From: an uncultured Eubacteriales bacterium
GTDB lineage: Bacteria > Bacillota > Clostridia > Christensenellales > Aristaeellaceae
DNA: 49,557 bases
Direction: 5' to 3'
Assembly (NCBI GenBank): GCA_902777335.1
Contig: CACYTF010000047.1
Span: 1 to 49,557 of the forward strand
Shown here: in pieces, positions 23,649 through 34,029 of the stretch
Position numbering within the stretch: position 1 is the first letter of the stretch
How the letters are laid out: every line of letters starts with the position of its first letter
The notes under the pieces: generated by a model
What the model was told of the DNA's origin: nothing
The model's input: only the letters and a program-made list of their open reading frames with translations
Databases searched by the model: none
Translations under genes and position numbers: made by a program

Positions 23649-24771
23649 CAACAGCGCCACCACCCGCCCCTGCGAGGCCGCGATCCGGGCCATGGAGGCC
23701 TGCATGCGGGAAGGCTGGCACAATCCCTCCTCCGTCTACAAACCGGCGGTGGAAGCCTTTCGTTTTGTGCGCTCGGCGCGCCAGCGGCTGCTGGACGCGG
23801 TAAACGGCACGGGCTGCGAGGCGATATTCACCTCCGGCGGCACCGAGGGCAACAACCTGGCCATACTGGGCGCGGTGGGCCGCATGCGCGGGCGGCAGGT
23901 GGTGGCCGTCAGCGCGGTGGAGCACCCGTCGGTGCGCGCGGCCTTTGACGCGCTCTCGGAGCAGGGCCACGACGTGCGCGTGATCGGCGTGGACGCCGCG
24001 GGGCAGCTGAAGTGGCATGAGCTGGAGGCGGCGCTGGACGACGGCGCGTCGCTGGTGAGCTGCATGCAGGTGAACAACGAGACCGGCGCGCTGCTGGACG
24101 CGAAGCGGCTGCACGACACCGTGAAGGGCCGGGCGCTGATCCACGTGGACGGCGTGCAGGGCTTTCTGCGGGTCCCCTTCGACATGGCGCTGGCCGACCT
24201 GTACACGGTCAGCGGGCACAAGATCCACGGCCCGAAGGGCGTCGGCGCGCTGATCGTCAAAAAGGGCGTGCGGCTGAAGCCGCAGCACATCGGCGGCGGC
24301 CAGGAGAGCGGCCTGCGCTCGGGCACCGAGAACACCCCGGGCATCGCCGGGCTGGACGCGGCCATCGCCGACATGATCGCCATGGGGCCTGAGATGCGCG
24401 ATCGCCTGATGGAGAAGAAGCTGCGCCTGGTGGAGGGCGTGCTTCGGGCGGTGCCCCAGGCCCTGGTCAACGGCCCCGCGCCGCGGGACGCCGCGCCCCA
24501 CATCGTGAACCTGGGCTTTCCGGGCGTGCGCGGCGAGGTGATGCTGCACGCGCTGGAGGGCGAGGGCATCTATGTGTCCACGGGCTCGGCCTGCTCGTCG
24601 AAGAAGCTGAAGGTCAGCGGCGTGCTGACGGCCATGGGCATGCGCCCGGACGCGGCGGAGTGGGCCGTGCGCTTCAGCCTGAGCCCCCACACCACCGATG
24701 AAGAAATCGACTGTGCCGCCGGCAGGATCGGCGAAATCTACGACCTGCTGAAGCGCTATCAAAGGAGATAA
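23629..24771 (+). CDS. Cysteine desulfurase (IscS/NifS family)
   Basis: 380-residue PLP enzyme that takes sulfur from cysteine onto an active-site cysteine. Visible are Leu-Asp-Asn-Ser-Ala-Thr-Thr at the N-terminus, Thr-Ser-Gly-Gly-Thr-Glu-Gly-Asn-Asn (PLP phosphate site), His of Val-Glu-His-Pro-Ser, the PLP lysine in Ser-Gly-His-Lys-Ile-His-Gly-Pro-Lys-Gly (about residue 200), and the persulfide cysteine in Ser-Thr-Gly-Ser-Ala-Cys-Ser (about 324). It lies 6 bases before thiI, the arrangement of desulfurases dedicated to tRNA 4-thiouridine synthesis in Bacillota lacking a ThiI rhodanese domain. It overlaps the preceding gene by 20 bases. Confidence 0.95.
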   Translation: MAGAYLDNSATTRPCEAAIRAMEACMREGWHNPSSVYKPAVEAFRFVRSARQRLLDAVNGTGCEAIFTSGGTEGNNLAILGAVGRMRGRQVVAVSAVEHPSVRAAFDALSEQGHDVRVIGVDAAGQLKWHELEAALDDGASLVSCMQVNNETGALLDAKRLHDTVKGRALIHVDGVQGFLRVPFDMALADLYTVSGHKIHGPKGVGALIVKKGVRLKPQHIGGGQESGLRSGTENTPGIAGLDAAIADMIAMGPEMRDRLMEKKLRLVEGVLRAVPQALVNGPAPRDAAPHIVNLGFPGVRGEVMLHALEGEGIYVSTGSACSSKKLKVSGVLTAMGMRPDAAEWAVRFSLSPHTTDEEIDCAAGRIGEIYDLLKRYQRR

Positions 24772-24777
24772 ACAGAC

Positions 24778-25923
24778 ATGCGACAGGTGTTGCTCGTCCG
24801 CTATGGCGAAGTGTTTCTGAAGGGCGCGAACCGCCCTCACTTTTTGAAGGTGCTCACCGACAACATCAAGCGCGCGGTGAAGCCGCTGAACGGCCACGTG
24901 TGGCTGTCGGACTCCCGGGTGTACGTGTCCGACTTTACCGACCTGCAGGCCTGCATCGACCGGGTCAGCAAGGTCTTCGGCGTGTACTCGGTCAGCCCCG
25001 CGGTGGAGATGGAGAAGGACCTGGACGTGATCGGCGAGGCCTGCGTTCAGATGATGGCGCCCCTGTCCGGCACGTTCAAGGTGCTGGGCAAGCGCAGCGA
25101 CAAGAAGTTCCCGATGAACTCCATGGAGCTGGCCGCGGAGATCGGCCACCGGGTGCTGGAGGCCAACCCGAACCTGAGGGTGGACGTGCACACCCCCGAG
25201 CACAGGCTGACGGTGGAGATCCGCGACAACGCCTACATCTGCGTGCGGGAGATACTGGCCGTCGGCGGCATGCCCACGGGCACCGGCGGCAAGGCGGCGC
25301 TGCTGCTCTCCGGCGGCATCGATTCGCCGGTGGCCGGCTACCAGCTGATGAAGCGGGGCGTGCGGCTGTGCGCCATACACTTCCAGAGCCCGCCCTACAC
25401 CGGCGAATTGGCCCGGGACAAGGTGCTGCAGCTGGCGAAGAAGCTGGCCTGGTATTCCGGCGGCATGCGGGTGTACCTGGTGCCCTTCACCAGGTGCCAG
25501 CTGGAGATACACGAAAAGTGCCCCGAGGAGCTGGGCACGCTGATCACCCGGCGCTTCATGATGCGCATCGCCGAGCGCATCGCCAAACAGTTCGGCGCGC
25601 TGGCGCTGATCACCGGCGAGAGCCTCGGGCAGGTGGCCTCCCAGACCATGGAGGCCCTGTGCTGCACCGACGCCGTGGTGACCATGCCGGTGTTCCGACC
25701 GCTGATCGGCCTGGACAAGACCGAGATCATGGCCGTCGCCGAGAAGATCGATACCTACGAGACCTCGATACTGCCCTACGAGGACTGCTGCACCGTGTTC
25801 ACCCCCCGCCACCCCGTCACCAAGCCGAAGCTGGAGACCATGCCGAAGGTCGAGGCCAAGCTGGACGTGGAGGCGCTGGTCAGCGAGGCGGTGGAGGGGA
25901 CTGAGATGGTGATTGTGGAGTAG
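24778..25923 (+). CDS. thiI: tRNA 4-thiouridine synthase ThiI
   Basis: 381 residues. An N-terminal ferredoxin-like/THUMP region (about 1-165) binds tRNA. The PP-loop ATP pyrophosphatase motif Ser-Gly-Gly-Ile-Asp-Ser-Pro-Val-Ala (about 179-187) activates U8, and Pro-Tyr-Glu-Asp-Cys-Cys near residue 336 is conserved. The protein ends without the rhodanese domain of E. coli ThiI, the usual Bacillota form that receives sulfur from a partner desulfurase, here encoded directly upstream. The TAG stop is the first base group of a GGGAGTAGG heptad array. Confidence 0.97.
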   Translation: MRQVLLVRYGEVFLKGANRPHFLKVLTDNIKRAVKPLNGHVWLSDSRVYVSDFTDLQACIDRVSKVFGVYSVSPAVEMEKDLDVIGEACVQMMAPLSGTFKVLGKRSDKKFPMNSMELAAEIGHRVLEANPNLRVDVHTPEHRLTVEIRDNAYICVREILAVGGMPTGTGGKAALLLSGGIDSPVAGYQLMKRGVRLCAIHFQSPPYTGELARDKVLQLAKKLAWYSGGMRVYLVPFTRCQLEIHEKCPEELGTLITRRFMMRIAERIAKQFGALALITGESLGQVASQTMEALCCTDAVVTMPVFRPLIGLDKTEIMAVAEKIDTYETSILPYEDCCTVFTPRHPVTKPKLETMPKVEAKLDVEALVSEAVEGTEMVIVE

Positions 25924-26018
25924 GGAGTAGGCAATAGGGAATAGGCAATAGGGAATAGGGAGTAGGGGCGGCGATGCGCCGCCCGCCCGAGAGGGAACAG
26001 GGAACAGGGAACAGGGGG
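25917..26018 (+). repeat. Heptanucleotide repeat arrays flanking a GC-rich hairpin repeat, after thiI
   Basis: 7-base units start at 25923, 25930, 25937, 25944, 25951, 25958 and 25965 (GGGAGTA, GGCAATA, GGGAATA types). They are followed by the 1404-type hairpin repeat (25962-25989), then GGGAACA units at 25993, 26000, 26007 and 26014. The thiI stop codon (25921-25923) lies in the first unit. No gene is seen between 25924 and 26076. Confidence 0.85.
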
Positions 26019-26076
26019 CGGCGATCCTGGCCGGAACGACCTGTCTGATTTAATCGACCTGCCACTGGAGGGTGAC

Positions 26077-26382
26077 ATGAGCGATAAGGTGTATACGCTG
26101 GATGAGATCAAATCCATTGCGGTTCCGATAGCGCGACGGTATAACATCGCCGCGATGTATCTGTTCGGATCCTACGCCAGAGGCGAGGCTACGGGCAGCA
26201 GCGACATCGACTTTCGCGTCGATCGCGGAGGCATGAAAAACATGCTCGAACTGGGCGGCCTCTACAGCGACCTTGAAGTCGGCTTTGACAAAAAACTGGA
26301 CGTATTGACCACCCAAATGCTCACGCCGGAGTTTCTGAACAGCATCAGACCTGAGGAGGTGCTGATTTATGCCCGCCATTGA
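26077..26382 (+). CDS. mntA: MntA-type nucleotidyltransferase antitoxin
   Basis: 101-residue minimal nucleotidyltransferase. The motif Gly-Ser-Tyr-Ala-Arg-Gly-Glu-Ala-Thr-Gly-Ser-Ser-Asp-Ile-Asp (about residues 32-46) is the GSx10DxD signature with both metal-binding Asp. In characterised pairs MntA neutralises the HEPN toxin by adding AMP to a tyrosine next to its active site. GGAGGG precedes the ATG. The gene overlaps the HEPN gene by 14 bases, as expected for a type VII module. Confidence 0.93.
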   Translation: MSDKVYTLDEIKSIAVPIARRYNIAAMYLFGSYARGEATGSSDIDFRVDRGGMKNMLELGGLYSDLEVGFDKKLDVLTTQMLTPEFLNSIRPEEVLIYARH

Positions 26383-26716
26383 CAGGGACAGGGAGATCAT
26401 CAGACATATCCTGCGCTATTGCGATCAGGTCGAGGCAGCGCACGACGATTTTGGGCATGACCGGGAGCGCTTTGACGGCAGCACGACCTATCAGAATGCC
26501 ATTGCCATGTGCATATTGCAGATTGGCGAACTGGTCAATCATCTTTCGGACGGATTCAAGGTTGACCATGATGCCATACCCTGGCACAGAATACGCGGCA
26601 TGAGAAACTACGTCGCCCATGAGTATGGCGCGATAGACCTTGATGTAGTGTGGTATGTCGCCGACAAGAGCATACCGGAATTGAAGGCGTTCTGTGAACA
26701 ACACCTGAAGCCTTGA
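26369..26716 (+). CDS. hepT: HepT-type HEPN RNase toxin
   Basis: 115-residue all-helical HEPN protein. The RX4HXY motif is present as Arg-Asn-Tyr-Val-Ala-His-Glu-Tyr (about residues 83-90): Arg and His are the RNase catalytic pair, and the Tyr is the residue that MntA modifies in known systems. GAGGAGG lies about 10 bases upstream. Overlaps mntA. No inactivating change is visible in the motif. Confidence 0.93.
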   Translation: MPAIDRDREIIRHILRYCDQVEAAHDDFGHDRERFDGSTTYQNAIAMCILQIGELVNHLSDGFKVDHDAIPWHRIRGMRNYVAHEYGAIDLDVVWYVADKSIPELKAFCEQHLKP

Positions 26717-26732
26717 CACACCGGAAGTGCTG

Positions 26733-28444
<1,712 letters not shown>

Positions 28445-28451
<7 letters not shown>

Positions 28452-28936
28452 CCTCGTCCATCGTCACGGTGTTCAAGAAGATCGCCTTCGACACCCACGA
28501 AAACCTGGGCTGGGGCCCGGTGACGCTGCCGGAGCTGGAGATGCAGACCACCGCCACCTGGTGGACGCTGCCGGAGCGCCTGGAGGCCGAGTACGAGCGC
28601 GAGCCGCTGAAGAACGCGCTGATCGGGCTGTCCCACCTGATCCGGCACATCGCGCCGATGTATCTGATGTGCGCGCCCCAGGACATCAGCGTGGTCTACC
28701 ACGTGAAGGACACCTTCACGAACCGGCCGACCATCTACCTGTACGATTCCGTGCCCGGGGGCATCGGGCTTTCCGACCGGGTCTACGAGATGCAGGACGA
28801 GCTGTTCGGCCGCGCCCGGGAGATGCTGTTGGCCTGCCCCTGCAGGGACGGCTGCCCCAGCTGCGTGGGCGCAAGCGCCGGGCCGGGGGCGAAGGGCACG
28901 CTGATCCGGCTGCTGGATGAACTGCTGGGCGCGTGA
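28445..28936 (+). CDS. MrfA-type helicase, C-terminal DUF1998 portion
   Basis: Detached C-terminal part of the gene at 26733. It carries the DUF1998 region with the four-cysteine zinc motif Cys-Pro-Cys-Arg-Asp-Gly-Cys-Pro-Ser-Cys, preceded by Tyr-Asp-Ser-Val-Pro-Gly-Gly-Ile-Gly-Leu. The homologous frame begins near 28440; the apparent ATG/CTG start is accidental, since no ribosome binding site precedes it. Without its helicase it is not expected to function. If the junction is an assembly error the two parts form one intact ~735-residue protein. Confidence 0.75.
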
Positions 28937-28968
28937 GGCGATGATCGCCGGATGAAGGAGTATGCGGT

Positions 28969-30006
28969 ATGAAGCCTGCGAGAAACGGTATTGTGAGCGC
29001 CTATAAGCTGATCGCCGCCTGCGCGGTGGTGTTCATACACTTTCCCTTTCCCGGCGCGTTCGGCAAGTGGGTGGACTGCCTGGCGCGCTTCGCGGTGCCC
29101 CTCTTCTTTGCCATCTCGGGCTATTACGCCTACCGGGTGGACGCGGGCAGGCTCGTGAAGCGGCTGAAGAAGCTGATCGCGCTGGCGGTGACGGGCTACG
29201 GGGCCTTCTTCCTGTGGGAGTGCCTCTACCGGTCCGTGCTGCAGCACAAGGGCGTCGGCGGCTACGTGCGCCGCCTGCTGAAGGTGGAGACCCTGGCGGC
29301 CGTGCTGTTCATGGAGGAGGACCCCTTCTACGGGCACCTGTGGTACCTGGCCGCGATGGTGGTCGTCTACATCGTGTACATACTCTACACGCGCTTCTGG
29401 AAAAAGCCCGAGGACATCGACTACACCCCGCTGTACTGCGTGGCGGCCTGCGGCTTTCTGTTCCAGATCGCCTTTGGCATGAAGCTGGCCGGCGCGGGCC
29501 TGTCCACCGACAAGCTGCTCTATCGCAACAGCCTGTATCTCGGCATACCGATGTTCGCGCTGGGCCTGTTCCTGAACCAGTACCGGGAGCGGCTGCTGGA
29601 GCGGTACGGCTTCAACGGAAGGCGGGCGGCGGTGCTGATCGCCGCCGGCTTCGGCCTGAGCCTTGTGCAGTGGTTCGGGATCAGGAAGACAGCGATGCCG
29701 GCGGGCATGCTGCTGGTGGTGGGCAGCCTGCTGCTGCTGGCCAATTCCGGGCCTGACCGCGCGGCCCCGGGCAAGGGCACGGCCATGCTCTGCCGGTGGG
29801 CGGAGATCAGCTCCACCGTCATCTACCTGTTCCACCCCCTGGTGGAGAAGCTGATCTCCAAGGCGGGGAAGGGCATAGGCTTCCTGGACGCGGTGAGGTC
29901 GCGCCCGGCGCTCTATCCGCTGTTCATACTGTTCACATCGATGGCGCTGGGCGTTTTGGTTTCGATGGTCCGGGAAATACTGAGGAAAAAGGGCGCGCGC
30001 AGCTGA
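28969..30006 (+). CDS. Acyltransferase 3 family membrane protein
   Basis: 345 residues with about 9-10 hydrophobic helices. The N-terminal helix contains the family's catalytic-type His (Val-Val-Phe-Ile-His-Phe-Pro-Phe-Pro, about residue 24), followed by Pro-Leu-Phe-Phe-Ala-Ile-Ser-Gly-Tyr-Tyr, which is the second signature. His-Leu-Trp-Tyr-Leu near residue 125 is also typical. Members O-acetylate extracytoplasmic sugars (peptidoglycan, exopolysaccharide); the substrate here is unknown and no SGNH domain is attached. AAGGAG lies 9 bases before the ATG. Confidence 0.88.
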   Translation: MKPARNGIVSAYKLIAACAVVFIHFPFPGAFGKWVDCLARFAVPLFFAISGYYAYRVDAGRLVKRLKKLIALAVTGYGAFFLWECLYRSVLQHKGVGGYVRRLLKVETLAAVLFMEEDPFYGHLWYLAAMVVVYIVYILYTRFWKKPEDIDYTPLYCVAACGFLFQIAFGMKLAGAGLSTDKLLYRNSLYLGIPMFALGLFLNQYRERLLERYGFNGRRAAVLIAAGFGLSLVQWFGIRKTAMPAGMLLVVGSLLLLANSGPDRAAPGKGTAMLCRWAEISSTVIYLFHPLVEKLISKAGKGIGFLDAVRSRPALYPLFILFTSMALGVLVSMVREILRKKGARS

Positions 30007-30084
30007 GCGCGCACCGGCACGAACAACGCCATGACGCCCGCGGCACAGGCGGGCGATGGCGCGGAAAATGAAAGGAGTATCAAC

Positions 30085-30405
30085 ATGGCGGAAATCAAGA
30101 ACTACACTGCAGAGGACATGAAGCAGGAGAACCTGTCGAAGAATCATCTGGCGCTGGTGGACTTCTGGGCGACCTGGTGCGGCCCGTGCCGCATGATCGC
30201 CCCCATCGTGGAGGAGCTGGCGGGCGAGACGGAGGACGTGGCCTTCGGCAAGGTCAACGTGGACGAGGAGTCCGAGGCCGCCGTCGAACTGGGCATACAG
30301 GCCATACCGACCCTCATACTGTTCAAGGACGGCCAGCCCGTGGACAAGGCCGTGGGCGTTCAGAGCAAGGAAGCCCTGAAGGCCATGATCGACAGGAATC
30401 GGTAA
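30085..30405 (+). CDS. trxA: Thioredoxin
   Basis: 106-residue cytosolic disulfide reductase with Trp-Ala-Thr-Trp-Cys-Gly-Pro-Cys-Arg-Met (active-site CGPC about residues 33-36), the cis-Pro loop Ala-Ile-Pro-Thr-Leu, and the Phe-Lys-Asp-Gly turn. ATG 30085 follows AAAGGAG; the longer open frame upstream has no binding site. No thioredoxin reductase is in the window. An ACACGGC-TTCG-GCTGTGA hairpin (30446-30463) follows at some distance and may end the transcript. Confidence 0.95.
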   Translation: MAEIKNYTAEDMKQENLSKNHLALVDFWATWCGPCRMIAPIVEELAGETEDVAFGKVNVDEESEAAVELGIQAIPTLILFKDGQPVDKAVGVQSKEALKAMIDRNR

Positions 30406-30601
30406 TCCGGTCCACAACCGACTTTACGCACAATTCCCAATAAAGACACGGCTTCGGCTGTGATTTGTTCGGGGATTGTGCTATACTTATATTGGTGCGG
30501 TGCGCGATGCGCGCCCGCTTGCGATGCGAATCATGCGTTGCCCAGCGAGAGGCGGCGTATAATATATGTGAAATCCAATTCAACGAAAAGGAGGCTGTGA
30601 C

Positions 30602-32275
30602 TTGTCCAGAAGGAACTCAAACAACAAGCTGAAGATCATACCGTTGGGTGGCCTTGGCGAGATCGGCAAGAACCTGACGGTGCTGGAATACCAAAATGAC
30701 ATCATCGTGATCGACCTGGGCAGCGTCTTCCCGCGCGAGGACATGCCTGGGGTGGACCTGGTGATCCCCGACACCAGCTACCTGGAGCACAACAAGGCCA
30801 AGGTCCGGGGCTATTTCATCACCCATGGCCACGAGGACCACATCGGGGCGGTGCCCTACGTGCTGCGCAACGTGCCCGCGCCGATGTACGGCACCAAGCT
30901 GACGCTGGCGCTGTGCGAGCACAAGCTGAAGGAGCACCGGCTGCAAAACGTGGCCCAGCTGAACGTGGTCACCGAGGGCGACGTGATCGAGGCGGGCTGC
31001 TTCAGGGTGGAGTTCATCCACGTGAACCACTCCATCGCGGGGGCGTGCGCGCTGGCGATCCGCACGCCGGTGGGCACCATCGTGCACACGGGCGACTTCA
31101 AGGTGGACTACACGCCGCTGGACGGCGCGCCCATCGACCTGGGCCGGCTGGCGGAGCTGGGTCAGGAGGGCGTGCTGGCGCTGCTGTGCGATTCCACCAA
31201 CGCCGAGCGCACCGGCTACACGATGTCCGAAAAGAAGGTGGCCGCCACCTTCGACGACCAGTTCCAGAAGGCGACGGGCCGCGTGATCATCGCCATGTTC
31301 GCCAGCAACGTGCACCGCATACAGGCGGTGGTGGACTCCTGCGTGCGCTTTCGCAGGAAGGTGTGCCTGATGGGCCGCAGCATGGTGAACGTGTCCAAGG
31401 TGGCCATGCAGCTGGGCTATCTGAAGATCCCGGAGGGCACGCTGATCCCCGCGGAGGAGATCGACCGCTACCCCGACGAGCAGATCTGCGTGGTCACCAC
31501 CGGCAGCCAGGGCGAGCCCATGAGCGGCCTCTCGCGCATGGCCTTCGCCGAGCACCGGAAGCTGGAGATCCGCGAGAGCGACCGGGTGATCATATCGGCC
31601 ACGCCCATCCCCGGCAACGAGAAGTCGGTGTCCCGGGTCATCAACCAGCTGATCCGCATCGGCGCCACGGTGATCTACGAATCGCTGGCCGAGGTGCACG
31701 TGTCCGGCCACGCCCGGCAGGAGGAGCTGAAGCTGATGCACAGCCTGGTGAAGCCGAAGTTCTTCATCCCGGTGCACGGCGAGTACCGCCACCTGTACCA
31801 CCACGCGAACCTGGCCAAATCCCTGGGCATGCCGGACGACAACGTGCTGATGGTGGAGATCGGCGACGTGATCGAGCTGGACGCCGATTCCATCGACGTG
31901 ACCGGCGAGGTGCCCAGCGGCTCCGTGCTGATCGACGGCCTGGGCATCGGCGACGTGGGCGCGGTGGTGCTGCGCGACCGCAAGCACTTGTCCGAGGACG
32001 GCCTGCTGATCGTCGTGATGGGCCTGGACCACGACCTGGGCACGGTGGTGTCCGGCCCGGACATCATCAGCCGCGGCTTCGTGTACGTGCGCGAGTCCGA
32101 CGAGCTGGTGGAGGGCGCCCGCGCCGCGGCCATGCGGGCCATCGACGCCTTCGGCCCCATCGACACCACCGACTGGAACCGCCTGAAGAACGACGTGCGC
32201 GAGTCGGTGCAGCGCTACATCTACGATACCATCAAGCGCAATCCGATGATATTGCCGATAATTGTTGATATCTGA
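30602..32275 (+). CDS. rnj: Ribonuclease J
   Basis: 557-residue metallo-beta-lactamase/beta-CASP nuclease with 5'-3' exo- and endonuclease activity in mRNA decay and rRNA maturation. Leu-Gly-Gly-Leu-Gly-Glu-Ile-Gly-Lys-Asn opens the protein; the metal motif Thr-His-Gly-His-Glu-Asp-His-Ile-Gly-Ala is near residue 73. His-Thr-Gly-Asp-Phe-Lys, the Arg-Ser-Met beta-CASP motif, and Pro-Val-His-Gly-Glu-Tyr-Arg-His follow. TTG start at 30602 with AAAGGAGG 7 bases upstream; a TATAAT lies at 30558-30563 without a clear -35. A ylbF homologue follows 15 bases later, grouping two RNA-decay genes. Confidence 0.97.
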   Translation: MSRRNSNNKLKIIPLGGLGEIGKNLTVLEYQNDIIVIDLGSVFPREDMPGVDLVIPDTSYLEHNKAKVRGYFITHGHEDHIGAVPYVLRNVPAPMYGTKLTLALCEHKLKEHRLQNVAQLNVVTEGDVIEAGCFRVEFIHVNHSIAGACALAIRTPVGTIVHTGDFKVDYTPLDGAPIDLGRLAELGQEGVLALLCDSTNAERTGYTMSEKKVAATFDDQFQKATGRVIIAMFASNVHRIQAVVDSCVRFRRKVCLMGRSMVNVSKVAMQLGYLKIPEGTLIPAEEIDRYPDEQICVVTTGSQGEPMSGLSRMAFAEHRKLEIRESDRVIISATPIPGNEKSVSRVINQLIRIGATVIYESLAEVHVSGHARQEELKLMHSLVKPKFFIPVHGEYRHLYHHANLAKSLGMPDDNVLMVEIGDVIELDADSIDVTGEVPSGSVLIDGLGIGDVGAVVLRDRKHLSEDGLLIVVMGLDHDLGTVVSGPDIISRGFVYVRESDELVEGARAAAMRAIDAFGPIDTTDWNRLKNDVRESVQRYIYDTIKRNPMILPIIVDI

Positions 32276-32290
32276 TATTTGGAGGACACT

Positions 32291-32641
32291 ATGAACCCAT
32301 ACGATCAGGCCCACGAGCTGGCGCGGGCGTTGAAGGAGAGCGAGGAGTACCGGGAGTTCACGCGGCTGAAGGAGGTCGCCTACGACGACGGCACCAACAA
32401 GGCGCTGCTGGACGAGTACAAGCGGCTGCAGTTCAGGCTGCAGGCGAAGGTCGCCGCGGGCGAGACCCTGCCGCCGGACGACATGCAGCGCCTGCAGCAG
32501 ATCGGCGCGCTGCTGCAGTTCAACCCGGACGTCAGCGCCTATCTGATGGCGGAGTTCCGCTTCCAGAGGATGCTCTCCGACATCTTCAAGATCCTGGCGG
32601 ACGTGGCCGGCGTGGATTTGGACATGCTGGCGCAGCGCTGA
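32291..32641 (+). CDS. YlbF/YmcA family regulator
   Basis: 116-residue helical cytosolic protein: Tyr-Asp-Gln-Ala-His-Glu-Leu-Ala-Arg-Ala-Leu-Lys-Glu-Ser-Glu-Glu-Tyr at the N-terminus and Phe-Asn-Pro-Asp-Val-Ser-Ala-Tyr-Leu-x-Ala-Glu-x-Arg-Phe near residue 80 are family motifs. In B. subtilis YlbF, YmcA and YaaT form a complex that directs RNase Y. Its place right after RNase J supports an RNA-processing role. GGAGG lies 5 bases before the ATG. Confidence 0.9.
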   Translation: MNPYDQAHELARALKESEEYREFTRLKEVAYDDGTNKALLDEYKRLQFRLQAKVAAGETLPPDDMQRLQQIGALLQFNPDVSAYLMAEFRFQRMLSDIFKILADVAGVDLDMLAQR

Positions 32642-32666
32642 TTCGCCGGGCGTTTGGGAGGCACAG

Positions 32667-33953
32667 ATGGCACAGAGACGAAAGCGGCGCGCACCCAGCC
32701 GCAAGCCGATGTTCCAGTCGGAAAAATACAGCATACGTTCGCTGCACGAGGATCGCGAGTACGGCGTGTATTGGTATGCCTGGCTGTGGAAGCTGGTGCG
32801 GCCGCTGCTGATCTTCCTGTGCAGCGTGCTGATGGTGGTCGGCATCGTTTCGGTGGGCTACGACCGGGTGTACGGCGCGTTCTTCGCGCCGGTGGACGCC
32901 GGCAACGCCAACGTGGTCAACTTCCAGATCGACAAGGGCGAGAGCGTCACCCAGATCGGCGCGCGGCTGCAGGAGGCCAAGCTGCTGCGGGACAAGCGCG
33001 TGTTCAAGTACATGGTGCAGTTCAAGGGCCTGACCAACAGCATGAGCTACGGCGTGTTCAAGCTGTCGCCGGGTATGAGCGTGGAGCAGATCATCGAGGA
33101 GCTCGCCTCCGGCAGCCAGACCAACGAGCGGGTGATCACCATCGTGCCGGGCTGGACCTGCGAGGACATCGCGAACTACCTGGTCGGCATCGGCGCGCTG
33201 GAGGACACGCGGGAATTCCTGCGCCTGTGCAACGACGTGGACCGGTTTGTCGGCAGCTCCTACGCGCTGCGCGACGCCCAGAACGCGGGCACCCTCGTGG
33301 GCCGCAAGTACGCGCTGGAGGGCTACCTGGCCCCGGACACCTACCGGGTGTTCACCTCGGCCACCGCCGAGAGCATCATCCGGACGCTGCTGAACCAGCA
33401 CAACAAGGTGATCGACGACGTGTTCTACGCCAACAGCGCCAGTTACTACACCGACGAGGAGGGCGGTTACCACGAGCTGGAGCGCTACGAGACGGGCCTG
33501 AGCATGGACCAGACCGTCACGCTGGCGTCGATGATCGAGAAGGAGGCCGGCAACCGGGAGGACTACGCCCGGGTCTCCGCGGTGTTCCACAACCGGCTGC
33601 GCCTGGGCATGAAGCTGGAGAGCGACCCGACGGTCACGTACCTCAGCGGCGTGAACAAGCTGGCGCTTTCCGACGAGGATACCGCCCAGCAGAACCCCTA
33701 CAACACCTACTACGTGCCCGCGCTGCCGGTCGGGCCCATCTGCAACCCGTCGGTGGCGGCGATGCAGGCGGCCCAGTCGCCGGACATGGACTACATCAAC
33801 CAGGGCTACCTGTACTTCTGCGCCAAGGAGCCCACCTCCGGCCAGCTGCTCTTCTCGGTGACGAAGGAGGAGCACGAGGCCAACGTGGCCCGGTACCGCC
33901 CGCTGTGGGAGGAGTACGACCGCCGGCAGGAGATCGAGGCCCAGGTGCGGTAG
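32667..33953 (+). CDS. mltG: Endolytic murein transglycosylase MltG
   Basis: 428 residues: basic cytosolic N-terminus (about 1-50), one membrane helix (about 51-72), an N-terminal extracytoplasmic LysM-like subdomain, then the YceG/MltG catalytic domain. Signatures: Leu-Glu-Gly-Tyr-Leu-Ala-Pro-Asp-Thr-Tyr (about 215), Ala-Ser-Met-Ile-Glu-Lys-Glu-Ala (catalytic Glu about 290), Asp-Pro-Thr-Val-Thr-Tyr, Asn-Pro-Tyr-Asn-Thr-Tyr and Gly-Pro-Ile-Cys-Asn-Pro-Ser. It cuts nascent glycan strands at the membrane. GGGAGG precedes the ATG; 25 bases after ylbF. Confidence 0.96.
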   Translation: MAQRRKRRAPSRKPMFQSEKYSIRSLHEDREYGVYWYAWLWKLVRPLLIFLCSVLMVVGIVSVGYDRVYGAFFAPVDAGNANVVNFQIDKGESVTQIGARLQEAKLLRDKRVFKYMVQFKGLTNSMSYGVFKLSPGMSVEQIIEELASGSQTNERVITIVPGWTCEDIANYLVGIGALEDTREFLRLCNDVDRFVGSSYALRDAQNAGTLVGRKYALEGYLAPDTYRVFTSATAESIIRTLLNQHNKVIDDVFYANSASYYTDEEGGYHELERYETGLSMDQTVTLASMIEKEAGNREDYARVSAVFHNRLRLGMKLESDPTVTYLSGVNKLALSDEDTAQQNPYNTYYVPALPVGPICNPSVAAMQAAQSPDMDYINQGYLYFCAKEPTSGQLLFSVTKEEHEANVARYRPLWEEYDRRQEIEAQVR

Positions 33954-33983
33954 ACCCGATCAGGCAAAAATCGACAAAAGCCG

Positions 33984-33992
33984 AATACAATA
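33984..33992 (+). promoter_or_regulatory. Candidate sigma-E/sigma-K -10 element before sigK
   Basis: AATACAATA fits the sigma-K -10 CATAnnnTA except its first base and equally the sigma-E -10 CATACAnT. It lies 38 bases before sigK. No clear -35 of either class is visible. In B. subtilis sigK is transcribed by both. Confidence 0.4.
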
Positions 33993-34029
33993 TAGGGCAG
34001 ACTTCCGAAAACACGAGGAGGTACGCCCT